Shown: positions 11,685-22,445 of the stretch, piece by piece
How positions within the stretch are numbered: the stretch's first letter is position 1
Layout: each line of letters opens with the position of its first letter
Assembly: GCA_022813625.1 (NCBI GenBank)
Contig: JAKLMB010000003.1
Location: 806,001-870,000 of the forward strand
Reading direction: 5' to 3'
DNA from: Aaosphaeria pasadenensis
Lineage: Eukaryota > Ascomycota > Dothideomycetes > Pleosporales
DNA: 64,000 nucleotides
The notes under the pieces: generated by a model
Database searches by the model: none
What the model saw: only the letters and a program-made list of their open reading frames with translations
Told to the model about the DNA's origin: nothing
Translations under genes and position numbers: made by a program

Positions 11685-13185
11685 ACGGCGGAGAATCGGG
11701 AAGTGGTTAAGAAATAGATGCACGGGTGTATAAATATAGAGCAAGAAGGAAGAAAGAGAGACACAGGATGAGGAAACGACATGATGATACCCCCCTACCC
11801 CCTAACCTTACCTTACCATTACCACCACCACTCACATTTTCAATGGGGAATTGCATACATGTACACAATAAGTACATACATAACCTCCAAGGGGGCCCCG
11901 GATGGATTTCATACCCACACACGGAGACACATACGCACACGCACGCTGTAGACAAAGATAGCCAGAGTCAGACAGACAGAGGGACTCATCATTCTAAAAG
12001 AAGGAAAAGTCATAGTATGCATCGCCGTCACCCCCACACAATCTGAGCGGCGGCATCCCTAGATTATTATTTCACGTTTAGCGAAACCCATCAACCAATC
12101 AATGAATATTCCTGTCTACTTCACTTCACTTCACTTCACTTCACTTCATTAAGTGAGATAGTCGGCAGCGTAGTCGACGCAGCTGACGATCTTGCTTACC
12201 TTAAAGCTGTTCTACTCTGTACATGCCATGCAGTGAAGTACATAGGTGTGTACTGTGTATGTAGGACCGACCTCACACTGTTGCCTACACTCGTTCTTGA
12301 TATGTGACTTTTCTTTTCTATTCTCTTTGCTTACATGCATACATACGTGCATATCTTCTATACGGTTCCGTAGCATACCACACCACCACTACGACTCGTC
12401 CTTCCCCCTTTCCCATTCGCCTCAACCTCACCCTCACACCCAGCCCTAGGCATCTGCTTAGGCGTCTGCTTCAAACCTTCACCACGGGTATCAAAAAAAT
12501 AAAGATTACACAAAAAACAGCCGAAGCTATTTGGCCCCCGTTTCGCCCCATGCCCCTTGGTTACCACACAAGAAATGAAATGAAACCGCAGAGATAAGAA
12601 CTCCATATCCGGAAAGAAAAGAAGAACAAATGAAAGGAAGAAAGGAAGAAAGCTTGGAAAGAGGGAGGAAAGAAGGTCCTGTTAGACACGCCAGGGGAAA
12701 ACGGTCGAGGGTGAAAAAGCCGTGGGCGGTCATTTCTTGAGCGTTTGTGATGGTGATGTTTGTTGTATAAGATGCGAGCTTTGGTGTCCGTTGGTGTACG
12801 TTTATGCGTCCGTTTCTCCATTCTGACATATCCGATGTTTTTTGTTCTATGATGGAACGATATAGACGAGCGATGACGATGTGGCCGAGGCCGAGGTCGC
12901 AAAAGATGAACATTGATAAGACGGACTGATGAATGAGAAAGATCTGGGCGTAGGAGTTCTGTTTGAATGTGACGGCGTAAAGGATGTCGCTAGGTACGTA
13001 GTCGCTGAGTCGCTAAATAGCTCAAAGAAGGACTCGTTGTAGTTCTTCAAGGCCATCCATGGCAATGGTGTATAGTTTTCGATCGAGTAGACATTACGTA
13101 TATTTCCCCCTCTTGCTCAAAGAAGGCAGTAGTAGTAGGTCGAGTATGATAATCGGGCATCATTAATTCCTCGCATGGAAACCCC
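11685..13185. other. Convergent spacer between PPN1 and the 929-aa gene
   Basis: No coding region or RNA gene recognised. It holds the two 3' ends, purine-rich tracts around 12590-12680, and the (ACTTC)6 repeat at 12118-12147. Confidence 0.5.
12118..12147 (+). repeat. (ACTTC)6 pentanucleotide microsatellite
   Basis: Six uninterrupted ACTTC units read directly from the sequence, in the convergent spacer. Confidence 0.9.
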
Positions 13186-15975
13186 TCAGAACGCCTCACC
13201 CGCAACATCCTCCTCACCATTGAGGATCCTCCTCGCCTCGTCGAGCCTCCTCCGCCACTCCTTGCGCTCGTACTGGTCGCCCGACGTGCTCTGCATGTTG
13301 GTGCAGACCTGCTGGAAGCTGGCCGCCAGGCTGTACACGAGCTGCTTCTCCTCCTGGTTGAGTTCGAGGCGGGGCTGGTCGTGCTGTTTGGAGGAGGGGG
13401 ATTCTAGGAGGATGGAGTAGATTTTTGAGGTCTGGAGGCCGGTGGCGAGGTCTGCGGGGGAGGACCCACGGGAGGCAGCGGAGGAGGGAGAGACTTGGCC
13501 GTTGGGTGAGGTTGCGGATGCGGATTTGCGCATGGTGATGGCGGAGTCGGTGCGTGGGGATGCGAGGCCGTTGTGTGCCACGGCGGCGGCGGAGGCAGCA
13601 TACTGCGGTGTAACCTGCTGGACGGGGAGCAGCTGCGTGAAGCGGTCCATTTGCTCGTTGGACTCCTCCTCGTCGGAGAAGTCCTCGGCGGCGGTGGCGA
13701 AGCTGGCGACGGTGGAGACGGAGTCGCTGCTCGCGGTGCGCGAGTGGAAGGATATCCTGCGCTCTGCTTTGTCGTCGGGTCCGTTGCTGGTGGTGTCGAT
13801 GGCGGTGACGGGCCGGGTCGTGGCGGTCGAGTCGCCCGAGCTGCTGCTTGATCGTCGGCTCGTGGAGCTGTAGGTCCCCATGGCGCTGTGCAGGAAGAAA
13901 TGCTCGTAGTCGAAGGCGTCGACGCGGTCTTCGTGCCGCTCTGTCACCGGCATCTCGTACACTGCGTCTTCGTACACACTCTCGGGCGCTTGGTCGTACT
14001 CTCCGCCGTCCACGGAGACGAAGTCGCTCTCGTCGTCGTCGAACTCCTCGTCGTCGTCCTCCTCTTCCTCGTCATTCGAGCCATCCTGGGTTACTGCGTG
14101 CAATTTCTGGTGAGATGCACGCGTGCTCTGGGCATTTTCGGGAGAATAGTCCTCGGCCGTGGTCTTTTCCATTTGCTCAATCAGGTGATCCTCCTCTTCC
14201 TCCGTTAAGGGGTCGATGACTTCCATTGCTGCGTCTGCTGGTGCCTTCGTCTTCGGTGTTATTGACGCACCGCCTTGCTCCTCGTACAGTGTCTTGCGGA
14301 TTGGAGATGACGATTTATACCCCACGCCAGCATCTGCCGTCACGGGTGAAGTCCCATTCTTGTAAGCGTCTGCGCCCGAGTACCAGATCTCCGCAGACGT
14401 GAAGGGACTCGGCGTCCGCAGATTCTGCAAACTACGCCTACGCATAGTATCCTCCTTTGCACGCTGTTTCAGGCTGGAGATTCTACCTTTCAGGTCCTGC
14501 ATCTGGGAGCGTAAACTGCTGGCTGCCGAAGCGGAGCGGCGAAGTTCGGGATCATCGTCACCGGCTGGCACACCCGCAGCTGCATCGTCGTCCTCGTATT
14601 CCGGCAGTGTCTCCAATGCGTTGGGTGGCGACCGCGAACCCCTGGAATCGTAAGAACGCAAGGAGTGCTCCTGCTCCTCGTGGTGACTGTCCCACCCATT
14701 ACTCCTCGGCTCGCGCATCACCTCCACGCTGCGCGATTCTCGGATGGGAAATCGTCCCTGGCCGTAACCCTCGGGAGACCACGGGCCACTGGCGGTTCCC
14801 ATCGCACTCGATGCGCGTTTGTTCGACAAGGCTCTGCTGGCGTACGTAGGCGAGGCAAAGGGATTCGGCACAGATGTCTCGCTGAGTCCTCGCGCGTGGC
14901 CAGGGCTGCCGCCCGCTGATAGGGGCGATGAGTGGTACGGTCTCGTCCGAGGGGGTATGGGGCCCATTCCGGCGTAGAGTTTGCGGTCGCGCTCGCGGGC
15001 GGCCGCGAGCTGTTGCTGCAGGTCGGTCTGCATCTTCTTCGAATTGAACGTCGGGCTCGGGGACACGACGAGCGATTCTCGCGCGCCGCGCAGGTTGCCC
15101 TCCATCACGTTTAGGCGCTTCTTCGCGTTGGCTAGGATCAGTTCTGCGCGCCGGCTCAGCGCTGCGGAGGTGTACTCGTCTTCGGCCTGGGCGTCCCGTC
15201 GCTCTTTCTCTGCCGCGTCCATCGCATCGTGGTCGTCATCCTCGATGTCGGTGTCAATTGGGAATTCGTCACGCGCTGCACCGTCTGCACCTTCCTCTTC
15301 CTCGTCCGCATCGTCTTCCTCCATCACCACGCCGCTGTCGTCGAAATTGGTGGAGCTGTCGAAGCCAGGCCATCGCAGATTCTCCAGGTCCTCGCTGTGT
15401 ATGGAACCCGAGGACGCGTTGCTGAGTCTGCGCTGCGGTTGGAATGCGCCAGAAGCGTGGCCGCCGGTTAGCGGGTCTGCAATGGTGGGCGAGGAAGCTA
15501 GAACGTTGTCATCGCCGCGTGGGCTGCCCTTGCGTGAACTGCGTCTCGAGGAGCCGTTCCCAGCGCTCACGTTTCCTGGTACCGTCGTTGTTGTCGCTGC
15601 TCCTCCGCCGGCGGCGCTGCCGTTCATCTTGCCGCTGGAGCCAGCGTCAGACTCGACCATGGTTCGTATTGTCGAGCGCGAGCTCTTGGAGGAGAGCGGA
15701 GGGGACTTTATGCTGAATTGCGGCGAGCGACCGCGACGGGCGCCGGGCGGGTTGGCTAATTTGAGGGTGCGCTCCGAACGGTTGGATTGGGTGTAGAGGG
15801 TGGGAGGGGAGGGGGGACGGTCGACGTAGGGATTCGGAGAAATGCTGCGCAGCGGAGTGCCGTTTGATTCTGGGAGGATCATGCAGGCGTCGGAGAGGGT
15901 TGGTGATCGTGGAGTCATTGGCCCCGTAGCCGCAGCAGACACGGGGAAGGGTATGTATGTAGTTGTTGCAGCCAT
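13186..15975 (-). CDS. Conserved, largely disordered 929-aa protein of unknown function
   Basis: A single uninterrupted frame of 929 codons from ATG at 15975. I do not recognise a named domain. The N-terminal third is Ser/Pro/Arg-rich with many SP sites (PRSPTLSD, SISPNPY, RPPSPPTLY). An acidic block follows around residues 215-260, then a helical charged segment near 270-300 (RRAELILANAKKRL). A coiled-coil-like stretch lies near 490-520 (LKGRISSLKQRAKED), followed by a TPSPFTSAEIWY motif that looks like a conserved core. Further acidic Ser-rich sequence leads to a helical C-terminus (EEKQLVYSLAASFQQVC). The many SP/TP and acidic sites suggest a phosphorylated cytosolic or cortical regulator, but this is inference. 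It is convergent with PPN1, and the long region upstream holds no other gene. Confidence 0.8.
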   Translation of the reverse strand: MAATTTYIPFPVSAAATGPMTPRSPTLSDACMILPESNGTPLRSISPNPYVDRPPSPPTLYTQSNRSERTLKLANPPGARRGRSPQFSIKSPPLSSKSSRSTIRTMVESDAGSSGKMNGSAAGGGAATTTTVPGNVSAGNGSSRRSSRKGSPRGDDNVLASSPTIADPLTGGHASGAFQPQRRLSNASSGSIHSEDLENLRWPGFDSSTNFDDSGVVMEEDDADEEEEGADGAARDEFPIDTDIEDDDHDAMDAAEKERRDAQAEDEYTSAALSRRAELILANAKKRLNVMEGNLRGARESLVVSPSPTFNSKKMQTDLQQQLAAARERDRKLYAGMGPIPPRTRPYHSSPLSAGGSPGHARGLSETSVPNPFASPTYASRALSNKRASSAMGTASGPWSPEGYGQGRFPIRESRSVEVMREPRSNGWDSHHEEQEHSLRSYDSRGSRSPPNALETLPEYEDDDAAAGVPAGDDDPELRRSASAASSLRSQMQDLKGRISSLKQRAKEDTMRRRSLQNLRTPSPFTSAEIWYSGADAYKNGTSPVTADAGVGYKSSSPIRKTLYEEQGGASITPKTKAPADAAMEVIDPLTEEEEDHLIEQMEKTTAEDYSPENAQSTRASHQKLHAVTQDGSNDEEEEDDDEEFDDDESDFVSVDGGEYDQAPESVYEDAVYEMPVTERHEDRVDAFDYEHFFLHSAMGTYSSTSRRSSSSSGDSTATTRPVTAIDTTSNGPDDKAERRISFHSRTASSDSVSTVASFATAAEDFSDEEESNEQMDRFTQLLPVQQVTPQYAASAAAVAHNGLASPRTDSAITMRKSASATSPNGQVSPSSAASRGSSPADLATGLQTSKIYSILLESPSSKQHDQPRLELNQEEKQLVYSLAASFQQVCTNMQSTSGDQYERKEWRRRLDEARRILNGEEDVAGEAF

Positions 15976-18414
15976 GGTGAAGGTGAAGGCGGGAGGACAA
16001 AGACACGAGGTCTCGCGCCTTGGGGTCCCGTGTTGTTATTGCTGTTTGTTCTTTTTGTCAAGGTGATGTCCTCGTATGGACGAAGTAGGAGTGGTTAGGG
16101 CGCAACCCAATTCTTGGAAAATGGAGACGAAAGCGGGATTGCAGCAGGAGTTATATTAGCTTGCAGCTGGACATGGTTGGATTGGAAGAAAGACCGAGAT
16201 GGGCAGTCAGCGGAAAACAGTCGACGATCGGTAGGGAAGGGTAGGTAGGAGGTAGACTGGGGAGCCTGGGGGGTGTTGGTTGGCTTTCGACGCAGCGCGC
16301 CCCCGTTGTGTCAGTGTGTGTGTGTGTCTGTCTGTGTATCTGAAGATATGTGTTTGTGTACGGATTGTTGTTGTGTATATGTTTGAGTGTGTCGATGGGG
16401 AACCTGGATTCGAGGATGTGTGAGACAGGATGGTAGCACGGGAGTGGAGAAGGGAGGGTTTGGGGAGACACAAAGGAGTTTGAGTGAAGCCAATGCAAGA
16501 CAACAACAACAATAATAAGGATAACACGAGAGACTTTGGACTGATGACGACTGACGAATGAACTGGAGTGACTACTAGACTACACTACTAGTTCATAGGT
16601 ACGAACAAGCCAGGACCAGGCACAGTCGTCGGTCATTAAAGTTTTCTGGAGATGAAATGAAATGAAATTGTGAAAGGAAATGAGATAGAACATTAGTATA
16701 ACAGTAACAGTATATAGGATAATGGACACCAACTCAATGATGCACTCCTACTGTTCATCATGCAATCCTTCTTCTATGCTTCTCTTCTCTTCTCTTTTCT
16801 CTTCACTTCTGGTCTCTTCCTTTTCCTTTTCCTTTCTTTCTACCTCGTACTCCGTAGCTCGTTTCTCCTTTCTCTTTCTCTCTCGCCATTCGTCATTCAT
16901 GTGCTCAGGTACAGGACTTGGACTCGACGAATCAAAAGCGTTCATGGCATTTCAACGTCCAGCCCTCCGTCCCTTAATCAATTCCATCGCAACACCCCAA
17001 ACCCATACTCCCACTCTTATACACATACATACCACCATCTCCATGTCTATCAAATAACTGAACACCACCTCATCTCATCTCATCTCATCTCACCGCGCTA
17101 TGCAATCTCAAGTCCTGTCTACGTGAGCCACCCGCCCACCACCCGCGCCGCCATATTAGGGGCTTTTCCCTATCCTATTTCCCTCCCACCTTTGCCCCAA
17201 GTGCCACCAGTCCCAATCCCCTAAAACCAAAAAAACTCCAATTAAGGCTATGGATCGCCCCGGCCCTTACCCATCCCATCCATTCTAACAAGGACTGCGA
17301 AGGGGCCCTATTGTAAACTACCCACATTAATCTCAACCAAACTTTTCTGGTATTTCTCCGTTGGGCGGCCCGTGCGGTCCGGGGGTGTTGATTGGTTGGT
17401 TCCCCTTTTTTTTTTTGTCTTTTGAGATAGAAAGATTGAGAGGGAGGGAGGGAGGGAGAGGGAGATGGGGGGAGGACTGTGCTCTGAGAGTTACTTGATC
17501 CGATGGGTGAGGATGGTGCTAAGGGAGTAGGACGGTAGTTCTCATCGGGCGGGTTGGATCGTTGGCGTTGTCGTTGGGAGAGACGTTGGCGTTGAACGGC
17601 TGGCTGGCTGGCTGGCTGGCTACTGGTCTGGCTTGGTGGTCACTTGTAGTAGCCGTTGTCTGCTGATCTATTCATCCGAGGATACTTCCAACAATCCATA
17701 TACTATCCATCACCGACGTTGCTATCCAAGTCCTCACATCATTGAGTCAGGACAGAAAATCAATCATGGGGTACCTACCGTCTACCCCAGCAGCACAGCA
17801 CGCGTTCGAACGTGTCGCGTGCCGTCACAACACGCGACTGACACCCCCATCCATTCCTCTCCTTACATTAATTAAGACATCCATACATACCCTACCAAGT
17901 ATGGCAATCCCGGTGAATAGTAACCAAGATTGCGACTCCCATGCATGTATGCAAGCAATAACGCGTAATTCCCTTTCCCCCGTTCCCCGTTCCCCGTCTG
18001 GCGTTCGTTATGCGGGTTCATGCTATAGACTACCTCCAATACCCTATAGTCAGGTATAGTTGATTTTCTGTCTCAACAGTCTCGTTATGAGAACTGCATG
18101 TTATCATGGCGCGTGCTGTTTAACCTGAAGATGGGTTCTTGGAGGAATGCACAGAATGAATGGATGATAAGATGCTTTTCATTGCGTACTGCCTGATTGA
18201 TTGATTGTTCGATTGTTCGCCCGTCGCTATGCTAATGCCAATGCCAATGCTTCAAGATGCTCATGCAAGAATTTCCAAATGCAAAATATTCACAACCCCC
18301 TCCAATCGAACCAACAAACAAAAGAACGGATACCCTCCTCTCCAGTTCAATTCAGTCCAATCATACACAATGCTTGATGTAGTAGTAGTAGAAGAGAAAA
18401 AAGACTGCTGTCGC
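15976..18414. other. 2.4-kb spacer upstream of the 929-aa gene and downstream of SLD3
   Basis: No gene recognised on either strand. It contains simple repeats: a GT-rich run about 16313-16336, (CATCT)4 at 17071-17090, (GGCT)6 at 17598-17621 and a GTTCCCC doublet at 17982-17995. It also has one TACTCCGTA motif at 16848-16856. Open frames are short and low-complexity. Confidence 0.5.
17598..17621 (+). repeat. (GGCT)6 tetranucleotide microsatellite
   Basis: Six tandem GGCT units read directly from the sequence. Confidence 0.9.
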
Positions 18415-21192
18415 TCAAAACATATCATCAATGTCGTTATCGTCGTTCCAGCCAAGAGCGTCGTATATAGAAGGCTGTGTTCCCGTGATGCTTTTACTCT
18501 GCTGCTTCGAGGGGCCGGAAGGTAAGGGCGACTCCCCGATAGCCGTTGCTGCTGCCATCGCCGCCGGAGGTTCTTTGGTTGGAGTCGTAAACACAGGTTG
18601 CGGTGTGAAGCCGGACGGTCCAGAAGGGATGGCGAAGGTCACTTTGTTCGGCGTGGCCAGCACTGCCGCGGGAGTGGACGCGATTTTCTCAGGTAGCGGT
18701 GGACTCACGGCTCTGTGTTTGACGGGCGTCGCGAAGACGGGTCCGGGTATCGCTCCGGACGAGAAGGATCTGTTGTTCGGGGCCTTGGAAGGCGTCTCTG
18801 CGATGCCGGAGACGGGCTGCTTGCGACTTGCTGTGCTTCGCTGGACCGTTCCTGGGACTATGGAACCCATTGAGCGGACCCCTGAGGAGGGGATCCGTAA
18901 TGAACTCGAGGGGATGGCGTCGAAGTCGCGTTCTCGAACGAATGGGTTGCGGTGGTTATTGGGGGTTTGCTCGATGACGTTCTTCGTTCTCTTGGCTACT
19001 CGGGGTGTGGCGCTGACTTGTACGTCTTTGACTACTTTTCTGACCGTGTTGGTTGGTTTTCTCGAAGACTTGCTGGCGACGCCTAGACCTCTTCGTTCCA
19101 TGTCGTCCACGTAGCCTCCCACCGCAAGACCCCTGTTAGGCTTCTTCAGTGCTGCAATGGCTTCCTTCACCTCGTCTTCTACACGCTTCTTCTGCTGGAT
19201 CTTGGCGGCAGCTGCGGCCGATGGTGCACTCAGGTCAACCTGTCGGCCCTTGAGGTGATTGAAGTGAGACATCGATCGTCGTGCAGCTTGGGACGGGCTA
19301 CGCTGGAAGGGTATCGCCGACAGTGGCACCTCACTTCCCTCCCGTTTGATATCAGTCAACAAGGCTGAATCCGTTGTAGAGCGAGCCAGGGACGGCGTCG
19401 GCTTGCGCTGTCCAGTTTGGCCCGTTGTATCAGTAGCGACACGTGCAAGTGAGCGCCGCGATTTCTTCACGTCTGGCTCCTTGGGTTCTCCTGATTTTCG
19501 TGAGGGCATTGGGGGCCTCATTGCTTTCCGTTTCGATGGCGTCGAGGACGCTGGTCCACCGAGTTTCTTGTTGATCATCCGTGCCTGCTCTGGAAGTCTC
19601 CGCATGTAGAATGGAACGATGACTTCTACGCAGAAGCTTTGCAATCTGTCACTGTTCTCGTTTTTGCCAGGACCTTCTGTTGGGTCCTCGTTCTTTGCGT
19701 TTTTGCTGTCGAAATCTAAGATTCCTTCTTGGTCGACCGATTGCCAGATACATAGCTTGTCAAGGAGAAGATCAAGCTGTAGATTGATGTCATCGAGCTT
19801 CTTTTTCCGTTTCTTCGGTTTGGCCGCTTGGCTCTCCGCCTGGCCCTGTGTTTCTTCCTGGGTTTCTCCCTCGCCTTCCTCGGTAGGTTCTTTGTATGTC
19901 GATAGGGCCTCGAGAGCTACGATCTCCAGCATGATGATCATCTGTGCCAGTGTCTCTCTCACGCGTAGATCTCCTATCCGTCTCTTGATCCTCTGATCCA
20001 TCGTCTCCTCGCCATAAGCCTCAGGCATGCGCATCTCAGACTTCCACCACTTCTGAATGACTAGCTCCTCCTGGGGGTAAATGCCGCTCCGGTTAAGCTT
20101 CATCTTCTTCTTTGACTTCTTCGGCTTCACAGCACTCTCTAGCTCATCATCCGAAAATGACCCTGGTAGAATGGCCTTGATCACCTCGGGCAGCTTCTCG
20201 CGATACTTCTTGTCGCTCGCCTTATGGCTGAGCAGCATTGTCCGTAGTGAAGTGACCAATTCGTGTGTTGGTGGGGCTCCCTCCTCTGAAGACGTGAATG
20301 CATTGCGTACTCTAGTGATGGGGCCTTTAGCGAAGTAAGCCAGCGACATCTTCGACAAGTACACCGCATCCAGATACTGATGTGCTAAATTTTCGAGCAA
20401 TTGCTGTGGCGAAGGAGTTTCAATTGGCATTCCGGAAAACTCAGCGGGGACTGTGTCGTCTAGCTTCGGTGCATCATTGGACATGCTCTTCTCAATATCC
20501 TCAGCTTTCTGCACGGGGACTTCCCGCGGTGGCTCGACAGGCTTGACAGCTGGGCGGAACATAGACAACCTCACACGCTTCGCAGCGTTCTCGTCCGGTT
20601 GTGTCTGCACAACGGCTGGCTCCCACCATTTTGTCGTGGCTGCTCCAGACGTGACGATTTTCGGCAATGACGGGTATAGAGTGAGACTGGCGGGGTCCCA
20701 AAGACTAGCAACATCCTTCTCTTTCAACCAGCCTGCAAGCTTGCAGAGGCTGTAAACACGGGGTTGCACACGCTCAATGGCATACAATGTCCTCTTGGTC
20801 TCATATCGTGCGATCAGGACCTTGGGTACTGCTGAAGCTATGTCTTGTCCATCTTTGTCCTGCTCAAGAATGTCGATGTGGGCGGAGAATAACCGATTGG
20901 GGGTGAATTGGTCGTCGGAGGAAGTGTCGAGGAAGGTGAGAGGGAGCTGTGAGCGGCCAATGATTCGAATTGGAGTGAAGGTCGAGGGTTTGGCGTATGG
21001 AGAGTCGGAACACGGTTTGATCACGAAAGATTTGTTGAAGGTTCCAAGGCCGCATATGCTCTCCCGCTTGCGTTTTGTAGGCAGTGTGGGCTTGAGCTCG
21101 AGGTCGCGTTTGGTGGGTAGAATGGAGGGTCGAGGTGTGGGGTTTGTGGTGTTATGAAGCATTGTCTTCGTCTGCAATGCGTAGGTCGTCAT
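18415..21192 (-). CDS. SLD3: DNA replication initiation factor SLD3 (Treslin/TICRR-like)
   Basis: Sld3 brings Cdc45 to the loaded MCM helicase and, once phosphorylated by CDK, binds Dpb11 to start origins. One uninterrupted frame gives 925 aa from ATG 21192 (a second ATG ten codons later is possible). The central part matches the fungal Sld3 domain, including IYPQEELVIQKWW near residues 369-381 and the following helical block RIGDLRVRETLAQMIIMLE. The C-terminal third is disordered and rich in candidate CDK sites: STPSKRK, QRSPSQAARR, SATPRVAKR, ETPSKAP, ATPVKHR, VSPPLPEK and TTPTKEP. This is the position and style of the regulatory sites known in yeast Sld3. It shares a short divergent promoter with the 2EXR-like gene. 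Identity is by domain recognition without a search. Confidence 0.88.
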   Translation of the reverse strand: MTTYALQTKTMLHNTTNPTPRPSILPTKRDLELKPTLPTKRKRESICGLGTFNKSFVIKPCSDSPYAKPSTFTPIRIIGRSQLPLTFLDTSSDDQFTPNRLFSAHIDILEQDKDGQDIASAVPKVLIARYETKRTLYAIERVQPRVYSLCKLAGWLKEKDVASLWDPASLTLYPSLPKIVTSGAATTKWWEPAVVQTQPDENAAKRVRLSMFRPAVKPVEPPREVPVQKAEDIEKSMSNDAPKLDDTVPAEFSGMPIETPSPQQLLENLAHQYLDAVYLSKMSLAYFAKGPITRVRNAFTSSEEGAPPTHELVTSLRTMLLSHKASDKKYREKLPEVIKAILPGSFSDDELESAVKPKKSKKKMKLNRSGIYPQEELVIQKWWKSEMRMPEAYGEETMDQRIKRRIGDLRVRETLAQMIIMLEIVALEALSTYKEPTEEGEGETQEETQGQAESQAAKPKKRKKKLDDINLQLDLLLDKLCIWQSVDQEGILDFDSKNAKNEDPTEGPGKNENSDRLQSFCVEVIVPFYMRRLPEQARMINKKLGGPASSTPSKRKAMRPPMPSRKSGEPKEPDVKKSRRSLARVATDTTGQTGQRKPTPSLARSTTDSALLTDIKREGSEVPLSAIPFQRSPSQAARRSMSHFNHLKGRQVDLSAPSAAAAAKIQQKKRVEDEVKEAIAALKKPNRGLAVGGYVDDMERRGLGVASKSSRKPTNTVRKVVKDVQVSATPRVAKRTKNVIEQTPNNHRNPFVRERDFDAIPSSSLRIPSSGVRSMGSIVPGTVQRSTASRKQPVSGIAETPSKAPNNRSFSSGAIPGPVFATPVKHRAVSPPLPEKIASTPAAVLATPNKVTFAIPSGPSGFTPQPVFTTPTKEPPAAMAAATAIGESPLPSGPSKQQSKSITGTQPSIYDALGWNDDNDIDDMF

Positions 21193-21674
21193 AGGGAGCG
21201 CTCATGGCTAGTGATACAGATCTGCGGGGTTGCGGCGACAGGGCGAAGAATGGGTTGAGGTTGCTCGGTCGTTAGGGTTGTCTTGGGTGGATGTGTCGCG
21301 TCGCGTCTTGCAATACGGGACATTTTGTCGTGGCCTGTGCGTAAGTCCGTGCTAACTGCGTCACTAGGCCTCGACGTCAATGAATTCAACATTATTCACT
21401 ACAAGCAGTCACGGAGTACTCCGTACATAAAACACTGTTGTTGAGAGTAAGAAAGGTTATCCATCTCATTCAAGCAGGAACGAAACTGACGATGAAAATC
21501 CAGGCAGATCTACACGGTAACAAGACTACTATCAAAGAGCATATCCACCAACTCAGTTTCTGGACGTGCCACCACATCCTCAATATAAAATACGCTTCTC
21601 AACCCTCAATCAATCTACTCAACTCAAAACCTCCCAGGAAACCACTTTCACATCACAATCCCAGGTCCTCAAAC
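21193..21674. promoter_or_regulatory. Divergent promoter of SLD3 and the 2EXR-like gene
   Basis: The 482-bp interval contains a perfect 14-nt palindrome ACGGAGTACTCCGT at 21411-21424 near its middle. A TATA-like sequence (AATATAAAATA) lies at about 21584-21594, roughly 85 nt before the ATG at 21675. Confidence 0.6.
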
Positions 21675-22445
21675 ATGACATCTACACCACCACAACTACC
21701 ACATCAACCACCATCACCATTCCCCCTACGCCACCCACCCCAACTCCCCCCTCAACCCCACGAAGACAACCAACACTCCCCCCTCCTCTCCCTCCCCCTC
21801 GAACTCCGCCAAACAATCTACCACCTCCTAACCCCTCGCCCCTACAGCCGCCCCTCCCCAATCTGCTACCCCTTCGCGGCCTCCACGCCCGCCACCGCAA
21901 TCGTAACATCCATATCCCACACGCCGCCTCCCCACCCCCTCCTCCTCACATGCCGCCAGCTCCACGCCGAGGTGCTCGCGTACCACTACGGGCACACGAC
22001 GCTGCGGTTCGCGGCGCTGGGGTCGGCGGCCGGGGCGGTCGAGGGGATGTGTGAGGGGGAGGTTGCGATGGTGCGGCGTGCGAGACGGGTGGAATTGATG
22101 TTGATTTGGAATTTGACGAAGGCGCGGGCGGAGGCGAAGTCAAACGGGGGTACGAGTCCTTTTTGGATGGAGGGGTGGGTGGAGGAGAGGGTGAAGTTGC
22201 TGAGGGAGGTTGCGGGGGGGTTGAGGGTGGTGGTGGTTTCGCTGAGGGATGCGTCGAGTTGGGGGGGCTGGGGGGAGAAGAGGGGGTTTTTGGAGCCGTT
22301 GAGGGGGCTCGTGGGGAGGGGGGTCAGGTTCGAGGTTGGGGAGGTGGTGGTGGTGAGGGAGGTCGAGGGCGATGTGAGGAGCGCGTTGGGGGCGTTTTTG
22401 GAGGAGTTGAATGAGGCTTCTGGGATGGGTGGGGTGGAGGGCTGA
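21675..22445 (+). CDS. 2EXR/F-box-like fungal protein
   Basis: The protein (256 aa from ATG 21675) has a proline-rich start, then LLSLPLELRQTIYHLL and, about 40 residues on, LLLTCRQLHAEVLAYHYGHTTLRF. This pair of motifs is the signature of the large fungal F-box-like/2EXR family, whose members may recruit targets to SCF ligases but are mostly uncharacterised. I place the start at 21675 because a TATA-like box lies about 85 nt upstream and the upstream extension of the frame has no ATG. Base composition is odd: the coding strand is C-rich and nearly G-free up to about 21960, then G-rich and nearly C-free from about 22020 to the stop. Function is unknown. Confidence 0.75.
   Translation: MTSTPPQLPHQPPSPFPLRHPPQLPPQPHEDNQHSPLLSLPLELRQTIYHLLTPRPYSRPSPICYPFAASTPATAIVTSISHTPPPHPLLLTCRQLHAEVLAYHYGHTTLRFAALGSAAGAVEGMCEGEVAMVRRARRVELMLIWNLTKARAEAKSNGGTSPFWMEGWVEERVKLLREVAGGLRVVVVSLRDASSWGGWGEKRGFLEPLRGLVGRGVRFEVGEVVVVREVEGDVRSALGAFLEELNEASGMGGVEG

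Noticed and set aside
12118..12147. CRISPR-like or satellite array
   Set aside because: A simple pentanucleotide microsatellite without spacers; fungi do not carry CRISPR arrays.
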